DNA of 64,000 bases from Heterotrichella gracilis. Taxonomy: Eukaryota > Sar > Xanthophyceae > Tribonematales > Xanthonemataceae. The stretch covers positions 1 to 64,000 of the forward strand of contig JAULBX010018636.1 of assembly GCA_032358255.1 (NCBI GenBank), in the 5' to 3' direction. Shown here in pieces: positions 22,796 to 33,587 of the stretch (within the stretch, counting starts at the first letter, position 1; each line of letters starts with the position of its first letter). A program made the translations under genes and the position numbers. The notes beneath the pieces were generated by a model. That model saw only the letters and a program-made list of their open reading frames with translations, made no database searches and had not been told where the DNA came from.

Positions 22796-25700
22796 ATGGT
22801 GAACGAAGACGCGTGTATAGAACTGGAAGCGTTGAATTTCACTTACGAAGGGGAGCTACGAGTGGTTTGTAAAGAGCCTAGCCTAGTGGTCGAGGTGGAT
22901 GTGGGCCCTCGGGGTGTGGCTGACGAGGAAACCTTTGTACGGACCACGTTGGTGCTGGAGGCTGGACCAAGCTACCCACAGGAGGTGCCGGGGATCAGCT
23001 TGAGTAATAGCGCAGGTGGGTGAGGTGGTATAAACCTGGTTGGGCATGGCGGTGGGATGCATGCATGCATATGCATCACTGCATGCATCTGCCAGACCGT
23101 GCTTTCCACCTCTCACTGAGAGCCACTTGAGGGAAGGTATCAGGGTGGGTTATCTCGCAGGTGGGTGGGGTGATGAAGGTTGGTATGGATGCGCATCTGG
23201 ATGCACGCATGCCCTGCATCGTCTCATCTTGGTGAGGGTTTAGCTATTTGGGAAGCTATTGGGGAAGTGGTGTAAAAGCCTGCCAGAAACGGATGACACA
23301 AGCTGTGTAAGGGCAAAGGTCAAGGGCAAAGGTTGCATGCGTGGCCAACGCCAGGAGGTTGTTGATGAATTTTTAATTGCTTTTTATTACTTAAAAATAT
23401 GTTGACACATGCACACAGACTACGCCAAAAGATATGGTATGCAAAATCTCCCTCTTGCGCAGGCCTCTCAGATGCGCGCCAGCTGGCACTGCTCTCCCAG
23501 CTGGCGCTCGAGTCCCAAACCCTACGGGGTGAGCTCATGCTGGGCCACCTCATAGAGTGCGCTGCGGAAACCCTAGGCAGGGAAAACTACCCCGAGGGGG
23601 ACTGCTGCTTCTGCTTGGAAACCCTCCTGCAGGGTTTGCCGGGTGCGCCAGGGGGAAATGGGGGGGTCACCAAGCTACCGTGCTACCACTGTTTCCACAG
23701 GTGCGTTGACATGCCCCAAGCGCCATATTGTCCATACCACAACGTGACCTCGGCAGGTTAGGTCAGGGAATGCGTGCGTCCAAAAATGCATGCAGATCAT
23801 CAATCAGCCTTGCACAAGCTGCGCCAAGCATTTCGTTCCTGGCATTGTATACTATCTTGCCTTAGGCTGGCGTGTGCAACATGAAGTCCATGAGTTGAGT
23901 GTTGCTGTTCCCTCCCTGCCATGTAATGCCCTGCTCCCCCACGCAGGTTAGACCACGTGTCTTCAGATACATCCCTGCCAGTTAGATTTATTTTTGTGCC
24001 ACCCATCTCCATGTTTCAATTCTCTGCTCAGATAAGCTGGTCCCCGTGGTATAGGGTGACGGTCAAAAGAATTATCATAATTTCTTTACCCATATACCCT
24101 TTTCACCCTTTTTGTTACCCTCTTTTCTCTTGTGCAGGTCATGCTTCTCCCCTTGGCATGCCTGGCAGCAGCGCAGCCTGGCGGACAAAAGGGCACAATT
24201 GCTGACCGACCTGGGGCCCGCAGCCGGCGAAATCGAGATTCGGCGCCAGGGCCTAATCCCAGATGCAAACGGGCGCTTCACATTTCCTTGCCCAGTGTGC
24301 AGAAAAGACACCATCCCTGCAGATGTGCAGTTGAATCCCCGGGGGCAGGACTCGGCCCTGCATCTTGGGGATGGTCGGGGTGGCGGGGATGCGAAATGTG
24401 GCGGCAAGGGGGGCGAGGGATGGGGGCTCAATGCGGAGGAGTTGCGGGCCCTGCGGGAGGTGCAGCGGCAGAGGGGGGCGATGTTTGAGGCCCAGCAGCA
24501 ACGGGTAAGTACCCTAAAGCATAAACCATGATCCTTAAAACCCCAAACCCTACATCCTGAACAAAACCCTAAACCCTTGCGAGAGGTGCAGCGCGCTGTT
24601 TGAGGCCCAGCAGCAACGGGTAAGTACCCTAAAGCATAAACCATGATCCTTAAACCCCAAACCCTACATCCTGAACAAAACCCTAAACCCTTGCGAGAGG
24701 TGCAGCGCGCTGTTTGAGGCCCAGCAGCAACGGGTAAGTACCCTAAAGCATAAACCATGATCCTTAAACCCCAAACCCTACATCCTGAACAAAACCCTAA
24801 ACCCTTGCGAGAGGTGCAGCGCGCTGTTTGAGGCCCAGCAGTAACGGGTAAGTACCCTAAAGCATAAACCCTAAATCTTGAACCCGTATGTAATCTTGAG
24901 GTTCCCTGGAGTTTTTGTATCTCTGCCAGGGTTCTGCATGGCTGCTGGGTGACACCTGTACCCGCAATCATTGCTACATGCTACGCAATATGCATGGCGC
25001 ATGTCCAACATGTGTGTGCATGTGTGCGACATGATGGCCACTCGGAAAGGGTTTGAGTTCAGGGTTTTGAGCAGGTTCATGGGTTCAGCCAAAACACGAC
25101 ATTTTTGTAACAGTAATGCTTGCTGAAATGTTTGCATGGTATGCTGGGTGGTTAGTGGTGCAGCAAGTTTAAGCATTGCATGCATGGTTGCAGTTATGGA
25201 ACGTGAATGTTTCCCCGATCACAGCCCATGGGGTTTGTGAATCTAATGCACCTGCGGCAGCATAAGCATTGCTCTGTGCGATCTTCTTTTCGCTGCACTA
25301 TTCAGGGAGGTATTACCCACGGCACTTGTAGGATCAAACAACAAATCCACTCTCTTTGCTAACAATCCTTTGGCTGCACCTTTCCAGGGGGGCATCATCC
25401 ACAGCACATCCTACGGGGTGTCCCTGAGTGAGCTCCAGGAGCGAATCACGACGCAGCACCTGGCAGCCCTGTCCACTGCCGCGGCTGCAGCTGCTGAGGT
25501 GGTGCCACCTGGCGATGCCTCGGCCAATGGTGGAAGGGAGGGCAGCGGAGGGGCCAACAGTCCGGAGGCGGGCAATGGGGAAGGTGGCAGGGGAGGAAGG
25601 GGGAGGGGGCGGGCAGCGAGGGGGGGGAGGGGGGGGCGGGCTGTGGGGCGAGGGGAGGAGCATCGACGAGGGAGAAGGGAGGGTGGGGGCCGGAGAGGTG

Positions 25701-26068
25701 GCCGTGGCGGTGGGGGATCGGAGCAGGGGGTGGAAGGAGGTGGAGGTGGAGCTGGAGGTGGAGGTGGTGGTGGTGGCAGTGGTGGTGGTGGCAATGGTGG
25801 TGGTGGTGGTAGTGGCGACGGCAGCTACCCTGTGCGTGGTGGTGGTGGTGGTGGCTACCCCCCACGTGGTGGTGGTGGTGGCCGAGGTGGGGCAACAAGG
25901 GGTGGTGGGAGGTTCAGGGGAGGGCGCTCTGACAGGGGGAGGACCAGCCATGTGGGCGGGAGGGGAGGGCAGCAGCGAGGCAAGGGAGGGAGTGTGCGCG
26001 TTGTGGGTGGGGAGGGAGGTGGCGCCAGCGCAACCCAGGGGGATATTCCTCATCCCCTTGCCTCGTAG
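22796..26068 (+). CDS. RNF25: RNF25-like RWD/RING E3 ubiquitin ligase
   Basis: Predicted RING E3 ubiquitin ligase. Four exons (22796-23015, 23463-23700, 24138-24504, 25388-26068) join in phase to 501 aa, close to the animal RNF25 length. Residues 1 to about 110 form an RWD domain (starting MVNEDACIELEALNF). A RING follows: Cys121 and Cys124 (CCFC), then the C-x-H-x2-H-x2-C core CYHCFHRSC at about 147-155, then CPVC at about 204-207; the wide spacing before the last Cys pair contains a long helical insert. RNF25 (AO7) is known to pair an RWD domain with a RING in this order. The C-terminal 200 residues are Gly/Arg-rich with RGG repeats and poly-Gly, suggesting RNA binding (inference). It is divergently arranged with the coiled-coil gene; a broken copy of exon 1 lies at 18161. 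Confidence 0.85.
24440..24870. repeat. Four-copy 114-bp array of an exon end plus donor
   Basis: The 3' end of RNF25-like exon 3 (GAGGCCCAGCAGCAACGG) and its GTAAGT donor recur three more times inside the following intron. Donors fall at 24505, 24620, 24734 and 24848. Each unit also carries CCCTAAA/CCCTAAACCC tracts. Units are nearly identical, so the array is young. Confidence 0.95.
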
Positions 26069-26817
26069 ACAAGGAGATGTTCCTGCTTAGGATACTTGTG
26101 TTAACAATGGTTTATTATTCATAGTACAATTGTCTGTATTGCTGCTGTTAGTGGTTGATTGGCCATCACACCATCTGAGCACTGGTAGGGTTTAGGGCTT
26201 AGGGTTTATGCTGATTCCCATGCGCTCCTAAGGGTTCTGCAAAGTAGCTCGGCAATCCATGCAAGGGCTTTTTCTTTGAAATTCTTTCCTCCGTTTTTGT
26301 GCTTGCCTTCCTTGAACCTTGTTGTGTAATGCGCAATGATCACCACCTACCGCTTGGAGTGCCCTAAGTGGACCTGATGAAATTTTGTGGGTGCCATACG
26401 CGCGTATGGCGCCACTGGGCTATTAGTAAAGCACTTCCTCGGCGGAAGCAAGTAATGGAGTGTTTAGGGGGGAAATTTAACTATGGGGACTGTAGCAAGC
26501 CAAGACGGGAAACATAATATCGGGACAGCAAAAGGTGCCTGTGCTGGCCAATTGCTTGGTTGTGAGTCACCCCCGTGATGTTGTTGTGGTGCCCCCCCCC
26601 CCCTATTAGGACTTCAAGTATATCACACGATCCTGATCCTGGCCATAAGCCAAGGCAGAAATTGCCTTCCACCACATGACCAGCTCAAACTCCTCGACCA
26701 CTCCCACAAGACCCCTTCTTTCACCTGGGAGCTTCAAGCACTTGGGTCGAGAGTGACGGCGTCTAGTCTAGGTGTAGCCGTTGCATACCGAGTCCCTTTG
26801 CCAGTGGAGCAGCAACG
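26069..26817. other. RNF25 3' region and LENG8-like promoter
   Basis: This spacer holds the presumed 3' untranslated region of the RNF25-like gene and then the upstream region of the LENG8-like gene. A poly-C run lies near 26587-26600. I see no further coding sequence. Confidence 0.5.
26325..26329 (+). terminator. Candidate TGTAA poly(A) signal
   Basis: TGTAA, the usual green-algal polyadenylation signal, lies about 260 bp after the RNF25-like stop codon. Confidence 0.4.
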
Positions 26818-29800
26818 ATGGTCAAGTCCGGCAGGAAGGTGAAGTGGAAGTCCAGCAAGAGTGACGAGGATGACGCTGCGCCAAAGGTGGGGGTCCCTCG
26901 GTTGCAAATTGTCTTTGACTCCTCAATATGCATGCATTGGTGGATAATGGCACGGTAGGTGCATGCACTGTCGGGGCTGCTCTGTGTCGGCCATTGGGCC
27001 TGTTAAACTAATACCAGCGTATCTAATAGGTCGTCTCTGTCCTGTTCGTTTTCAATGCGTCGCAACTCCCCAGCGTGCATGCATTGTTATCTGGTTCCGA
27101 CACTGCAATGCACTCCCACCCTGTCAAGACCCTTTACTAACTGGTCTGCACGGGGACTGGTAGCATAGCACCGGCTGGTCTCCTTCAGTTCCATATTCCT
27201 GTGTCCAGTTTGGCGTTGTGTTTGACCCATATGGGGTTGCCAGGACTGTGCAAGAACTAGCTGTAGCGTACTTATTGTTTGTTGCACTCTCTTGCAACGT
27301 GTGGTACACTCATTGATGGGTTGTACTTTCCACGCAGCAACACAAAAAGCTTGCCAAGTTGTTGAGCAAGGTGCAGTCTCCAGGCATTGAAACCAAGAAG
27401 CTGGCCAAACTGAGGAAGAAGCTCCACAGCACGCTGCAGTCGCTCGCAGAAGAGGTGAGCAAGCAGTGGCATCAGGGGCCTATTTGGGTTGGGTAGTTCA
27501 AAACATGGCCAGGTTTGGAACTGTGGGCTGCTGGCTGAACAGGCCTAGACCCTGAAATCTAACCCTAAACCCTAACCTTTCATGGGTTCCTTCACAGGGC
27601 GGCACCTCAGACGATGATGAGGGCAACCAACCGGTGCCAAGCACAAAGAACGGTATGTAGCTTGGGCAAGGATTACATTGATAGAGATTCGTTTTGCACA
27701 AGCGCCCCGGATTATGGAAATGAAGTCACTCTTCTATTCAAGCATAAGCTGGCAAACGGCATCAGCGGTGCTATGCATAAACAATAAATTTTATTTTTTG
27801 TTGGTTGACACACTGCCGGAGGCCTGTTGCTGCTGCCTGCTGTTAAATGCACTATAGTCACTTCTTGCCGTATGTGTAGTGGGCGAGGAGGCACAAAATG
27901 CAATTGCTTTTTGTCATGGCAATGCACATTTTATTTTTCCTGCTGACCAGCGGAATTGCACTCTAAGCCATTATATGTTGCATGCGCAGGGGGCGCCACA
28001 CCCCACTCGACACCGCTCAGCTGGAAGAAATCGGGAGTCAAAGGTGGGGCTATGGGTGGCTAATGGAGCCGCATCGCTGCCAGACATGTGCTGTGGCATG
28101 TTGTTCTCCCTGCATCATCATGATCACTCGTAGCAATTTGCAAGTCAGCAGGGGGGGGAGCGAGCATGGGCCATGTCATGTTACGTGAAATATATGGACG
28201 TGACTTGCGCGTGGTATACTCAAGTCATCGGCACTTCGTGCGCCATCATGACCACACACCCTTTGCCCGGTAAGCATGACCCATGGCCTAGTGCATAGCG
28301 GATGTGCAGGCGCAAAGTATGGATCAGGATCCGAGTCATATGATGTCGTGTGTGCGCGGGACCACATACATGTTGCATAGAAGCACATTGCATCCATTTC
28401 GCCCATCGCCACACGGGGATTAGCAGGGTGAGGATATATGGTTCACGATTTTGGGGGCAGTCCTTTTTTTTATCATCAAATAACGGTACAACATGTTTAC
28501 CTCCTACATAACGTTAACAATGCAACATATCAAACTCCTATTGAATGGTGCAACATTTTACAAGTACTATCAAATGCTGTACCGTTGAAGTTCCTGCTCA
28601 TTGATGGTGATTGGTGCTGTGCTTGTGGCAGGCAAGGGAGCGGTGGGCGGAGCCTTCGACCCACAGGATCTCAAAATGCGCAAGCAGCGGCAGCAGCGGT
28701 TTGCGGGCTTCGATGATGATGACAGCCAACAGGTGCGTGTCTAGGGTTATAGGGTTTCTCAGGGAATGAAATTTCTTTTGAATCCCAACCAGGTGCATGC
28801 ATCAAATGGCCTTGCTCGTTTTGCACTCGCCCCATGACACTTGCTATCAAGGAGCACAGGCTGCGCAAGCAGCGGCAGCATCGGTTCGCGGGATTTGATG
28901 ACAACCATAGTCAGCAGGGTGGGTGCCTAGGGTTCCACGGTTTGATCGATGACAGCCAGTATGTGAGGCACACACAGCATGTTTTGCCACCAAACCACCC
29001 ACCCTCCTACCCACCACACAGCCCGTCCCCACCCTCCTGGCGGCCCAGCAGCAGCAGGAGGGTCCAGCATTCGGTACATGCAAGGCAAGGGAAAAAGCCT
29101 ACCTGCGCCTCACCTCACCCCAAACCCTAATCATCTACAAATTCACGCACATGCACCCCTCAATATCACACACCCCACCCCATGCGCAGCCCGTCCCTAC
29201 CCTCCTGGCGGCCCAGCAGCAGCAGGGGGGTCCAGCATTCGGTACATGCGAGGCAAGGGAAAAAGCCTCGTGTCCCTTTATAAGAACGCGAGCCCTTAAT
29301 CATGCATCCCTCATACCGTGAAAAGTCCCTACCCACACACATGCAACCCCCACCCACCACATACCCCACAACCCCCTGCGCAGCCCGTCCCTACCCTCCT
29401 GGCAGCCCAGCAGCAGCAGGGGGGTCCCGCCTTTGGCACATGCGAAGCAAGGGAGAAGGCCTACCTGCGCCTGACCTCCCACCCCGCGCTGGACACCATT
29501 CGCCCCCCTGACGTGCTGCGGGACGCGCTGGACATGGTGAAGAGGAAGTGGAAAGAGGTGAGTAGGGTTTAGGCTAGGGTTCGGCTGTGGTTTCCAAGGG
29601 TTCTGGGATGCGCTGGACATGGTGAAGAGGAAGTGGAAGGAGGTGGGTGGGGTTTTGCTAGGGTTTGAGGCAGGGTTTGGCTAGGGTTTCCTAGGGTTGT
29701 GGTACCCGTATGGCGCGCTGGATATGGTGAAGAAGAATTGAAAGGAGGCGGGAAGGGGTTTTGTTAGGGTGTTTTTTAGGGGTTGGGTGTGAGGGCTTAC

Positions 29801-32185
29801 TTGGGGTTTAGTGCCTGCTGGGGCGCGCTGGATGTGGTGAAGAGGATTAAAACGAGGTGGGTGGGAAGTTGCTAGGGTTTGGGCTCTTGCAAGGCATGTG
29901 ACAAGGGCTACCTTGCCATGCATTCCATCCAGGGCTGGACTGCATGCCCCAGGCTGGACTGCATGCCCCAGGGGTGATGCGAGGAGGGTTCGCTTGCGTT
30001 GTGGAGGAACGGGATGGTTGTGCAGGCCTTTCATTCTCCTGCAAACGCACCCTCCCAACCACCCTAACCCTAAAGCGTGTCGCAGGGCGCGAAGTAGGCG
30101 TATGCCTGTGCACAGCCAAGTCCACTCGCCAGGACCTCTTCACCTTCAACCCTACACCCTAGGCCCCAAACCCTCTTGCAGTGCGCCAAGTACACGTACG
30201 TAAGCCTGTGTCTCCCCTGCCAGGACCTGTCCACCTTCAACAAAACCCTAAACCCTATAAACTGAACCTTAACCCCTCTTTGCAGGGCGCTGAATACGCG
30301 TATGCCTGTGAGCAGCTCAAGTCCATCCGCCAGGACCTGGTGGTGCAGCACGTGGCAAACGGGCTGACGGTGGCGGTGTACGAAACGCACGCAAGGATAG
30401 GTGCGGGGGAAGGGCTGGGGGGTGTTTGTGTAGGGTTTTGCGTAGGGTTTTTGTAGGGTCCAGGGGTGTTTGTGTAGGTCTGGGGGGTGATTTTGCAGGG
30501 CTTGGGAGATGTGCAGCATGTGCAGCATGTGGCAAGATGGCGGTGGCTGGCGGTGTCCACATCTACCCCCCTTGTGCAGCGGATGTGGTTGGTGATCTGG
30601 CAGAGTGCCACCAGAGCCACAGCATCAGGGGGACTAGAATAGAACCTATTCTAGTCCTATTCTAGTCCCCCTGACAGCATGTCTATCTCTCCCTGGTTTG
30701 AGCTCGGTGTCTAGTCCCCTCCCCTGGTCACTCCCAGTGTGTTTTTGACGTCCACTTTCCCCCTTGTGCAGCGCTGGAGGTTGGCGACCTGGCTGAGTAC
30801 CACCAGTGCCACAGCATGCTCAAGCAGCTGTACAAGCAGCAGGTGGGGGCTGGGGAGTGGGGATTTTAGGTTTGGGGTTTTGGGTTTTGGGGTTAGGGTT
30901 TGTGCCACAGCATGCTCAAGCAGCTGTACAAACAGCATGCTCAAGCAGCTGTACAAACAGCATACTCAAGCAGCTGTACAAACAGCATGCTCAAGCAGCT
31001 GTACAAGCAGCAGGTGGGGGCTAGGGGAGTGGGGCTGGTTTAAGGGTTTAGGGCTACCCAAGTTGCCTCCTAGTGCGTGCTGCGCGCGGTGTGTTCGCCG
31101 TCCCAAAACTCTCACAATTGGGTTCTGAAGAGTAACAAGAAAGCCTCGTGATATTGCCACCATCTCCTACTGTTTGGACATCTTACCTAAAGAGTACTTT
31201 AGTTGAAATACTTTGAAATACTTTGTTATTTTCCCGCAGGTCCCCGGGAGCCGCTCGGAGTTTGCCTCCTATGGCGTGCTGTGCGCTCTGCGTGGCGCAG
31301 TCCGAAAACCCTAACAATTAGTCCACAAAACCTTGAGGATAAGGCCCCCAAAAACATTATTGGGAAATCCCCAAAACCCTGGCACCATCTCCTACTGGTT
31401 GGATGCCTTACCCCAAGAGTACTTTCATATTTTTTATTTTTTGGGTCTGTTGCCTACCTTGCAGGTCCCCGGGAGCCGGGCGGAGTTTGCCTCCTATGGC
31501 GTGCTGTGTGCGCTGCGTGGCGGTGGGGGCCAGGTGGTGCAGCTGGAGCTCCAGGGGCTACAGCGCGACCTGATTGACACGCCATACGTGGCGCACGCGC
31601 TGCAGGTGCGGAGTGGGGTGAGGTGGGGTGGACGCGGAGGGTGGAGGAGTGGGGGGGACGCACCACATATGCGGCGACCCTGTTCGTTGGAGTGGGGGTA
31701 TGGTACTGGTTGTCACGTCCTGCAGGCATGCCCAATGGCATCCCGCACATGCATGACCCCTTTGCTCTCTGCGTCTCCTCCACTGGAGCACCACATCCAC
31801 GCGGTATGGAACCACAGCCGCAAACCCCTGCACCCCTCCCCCTCCCCAGGTCTGCTCCGCAGTCATGTCAGGCCACTACCACACCTTCATGGCCCTCTAC
31901 CCCCACGCGCTGCGCATGACACCCTACCTCATGGACGCCCTGCTCCCCCTGGTTCGAACCCGGGCCCTGGCGGCTCTAGTTGCGGCCTACTTCCCCTCCG
32001 TGCCCTTAGGGTTTGTGGCGGAGGAGCTAGGGTTTGAGACGCCGGGGCAGGCGGTGGAGTGGCTTGAGGGCCAGGGGGCGGTGGTGGATAGGGAGGCATT
32101 TGTGCTGGACACAAAGCTGTCCAAGCAACGCGTGGCGGGGCCGCCCAAACCGGCAAGTGTTTTTGCCCGGTTGTCAAAACCCTGA
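26818..32185 (+). CDS. LENG8/THP3-like SAC3/GANP-domain protein
   Basis: Nine exons join in phase to 392 aa: 26818-26886, 27338-27454, 27598-27652, 28632-28732, 29384-29557, 30286-30400, 30772-30842, 31465-31605, 31850-32185. The N-terminus is basic ([18 protein letters not shown]) with a [17 protein letters not shown] helix. The rest matches the LENG8/Thp3 type of SAC3/GANP domain: [54 protein letters not shown] and [14 protein letters not shown] appear in the family's order. Yeast Thp3 and human LENG8 act in nuclear mRNA processing and export with a PCI partner; that role is inferred here. It is shorter than LENG8 because the long N-terminal region is missing. Introns carry partial echoes of exons 4 to 8. 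It converges on the amine oxidase gene. Confidence 0.85.
28840..29275 (+). repeat. Intronic partial copies of LENG8-like exons 4 and 5
   Basis: At about 28855-28922 a diverged copy of the exon 4 end ([19 protein letters not shown] against [19 protein letters not shown]) sits in the intron with its own GTGGGT. At about 29012-29085 and 29185-29262 lie two copies of the exon 5 start (GCCCAGCAGCAGCAG). None is needed for the in-phase gene model. Confidence 0.75.
29524..29863 (+). repeat. Four echoes of the LENG8-like exon 5 end
   Basis: The exon 5 end (GCGCTGGACATGGTGAAGAG onward with donor) recurs at about 29610, 29715 and 29825, each successive copy more diverged, with TAGGGTTT-type tracts between. 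Copy two keeps a GTGGGT donor and could be used as an alternative 5' splice site. Confidence 0.85.
30625..30674. repeat. Nested palindrome in a LENG8-like intron
   Basis: The arm 30625-30642 (TCAGGGGGACTAGAATAG) is complementary to 30657-30674. The core of the left arm can also pair with 30646-30656, so two alternative hairpins share one arm. This lies between exons 6 and 7. Confidence 0.85.
30901..31020 (+). repeat. 25-bp tandem repeat derived from exon 7
   Basis: Four units of CATGCTCAAGCAGCTGTACAA type start at 30911, 30936, 30961 and 30986, just after the real exon 7 (30772-30842) from which they derive. The array ends with the same AGCAG/GTGGGG donor context. The 25-bp period does not keep a reading frame. 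Confidence 0.9.
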
Positions 32186-33587
32186 TGGGGTGCAGGGGCT
32201 GCGGGTGGATAGGGCTGCCAGTGCGCTGGATACCACGCTGGCGGCTGGGCCGTCAAAATCCTGGGGGGGACTGCGCCGGGGTCAAGCCATAGTGAGGATC
32301 TGGGTCCTGACCTGAAGGGTTTCTATGCCTGTCATTGATCCTTACACGGGGTTTGTGTTGGACACAAGTCATCCAGGCAACGCGGGTCATCCTGCACATC
32401 CCAGTGGGATTGTGTTGTGTATCGAAGAAATATCAAATCCTCGTGTTTTTTTCCGGTGCACTTGTGGGTTGAGTGATCAGGAGCGTAGGTGTGTAGAGCA
32501 GTTTTAAAAGGGGTTTTCCCTAGCGTCTTTGGCTTGGCAGAGGGCCGGAAGGGGCAAAGGGGGGAGGCAGGGTTCGTGATTTGAGGTAACAGTTGCTCCA
32601 GTGGGTGCAGGGAGAACCCTTTAGGGTTAAAAACACCTGATGTACGCTGAACAACTTGTTGGTGTACGTTTTACAGGGCAATTGCTATTTTAATGCGCCT
32701 CTTTTGCTTGGAGCGCCTGAACATCGATCGACGTGCATGGAAGATGGGTTATGCGCGTAACGGTTTTCACTTTTTTTATCAGTAATGCCATAAAACAGCT
32801 CTCTGCGCCAAGGACGCAGCAAAGCGTTAGGAGACAAATATAATGCCCAATGATTGGGCAATCCCAGAGTCTCTGTTGTGACCACGGTATCATGATAATC
32901 GATTTTCCCCTCGTTTTGAACCAATAGTGAATGTACGTACTCACCACGTTAAACTTTGCTCATTTGATCAGTCATCACAGTTATCATCTACCCAGCAGGC
33001 CTTGCAAGGCTGATGTACATGTTGACCATTTTCTATGACATCATGTTCAACTAGACCATTTCTACAAATGTCAAAACCATTGCTGCTGCATCAGATGATT
33101 CTCAAATCAGATATCATATGATTTAATCACACTCCTCACTTGCAAAATTGACGCTCGTTCATGAGCACATAATCGAGCACGCAATTTGACTTAACAAAGA
33201 TTGTGCATTTGATCGCCTGAAATGGTTGACAGCTGTATAAAGCTGTGACCAATGAAATACATACCAGTGGAAAAATCAATTGAATTTCATCATGCATGTC
33301 TGCATGCATGCGGACATGCATGCCTTCTGAGCAAGTCGAAATATTATTATGTCACATCTGAATCCAACATGTCATGATTCATGGTTCATAACACCATGTG
33401 GGACCACTTCAGAGCATGCGCCACCTGGCCTGCCAGCGGCATCCATGGGTGCACCTGAGGCTCCCAAACCCACCTCCTCAACGGCAATGAACACATATAC
33501 CGTCCCTAAGGCGCAGCATGACTGCATGGACAGGGGGTGTTGCAGATTAACCCAATAACGATCATTGCGTTGACAATCGGTAGCTGA
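32186..33587. other. Convergent 3' spacer; no gene seen
   Basis: This lies between the stops of the LENG8-like and amine oxidase genes. The first 120 bp echo the last LENG8-like exon (GGGCTGCGGGTGGATAGGGC and onward). At about 33405-33480 there is a diverged copy of the terminal exon of the amine oxidase gene. An AT-rich stretch runs from about 32760 to 33350. No independent gene is supported. Confidence 0.55.

Noticed and set aside
25730-25880. GGT repeats considered as an independent minisatellite
   Set aside because: They are in frame as poly-Gly within the RNF25-like tail and are described there.
25411-26053. Pro/His/Thr-rich minus-strand frames
   Set aside because: They are shadows of the Gly/Arg-rich C-terminal exon of the RNF25-like gene.
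31945-31965. GGTTCGAACC in the LENG8-like last exon
   Set aside because: It lies in the middle of well-supported coding sequence and no tRNA fold surrounds it.
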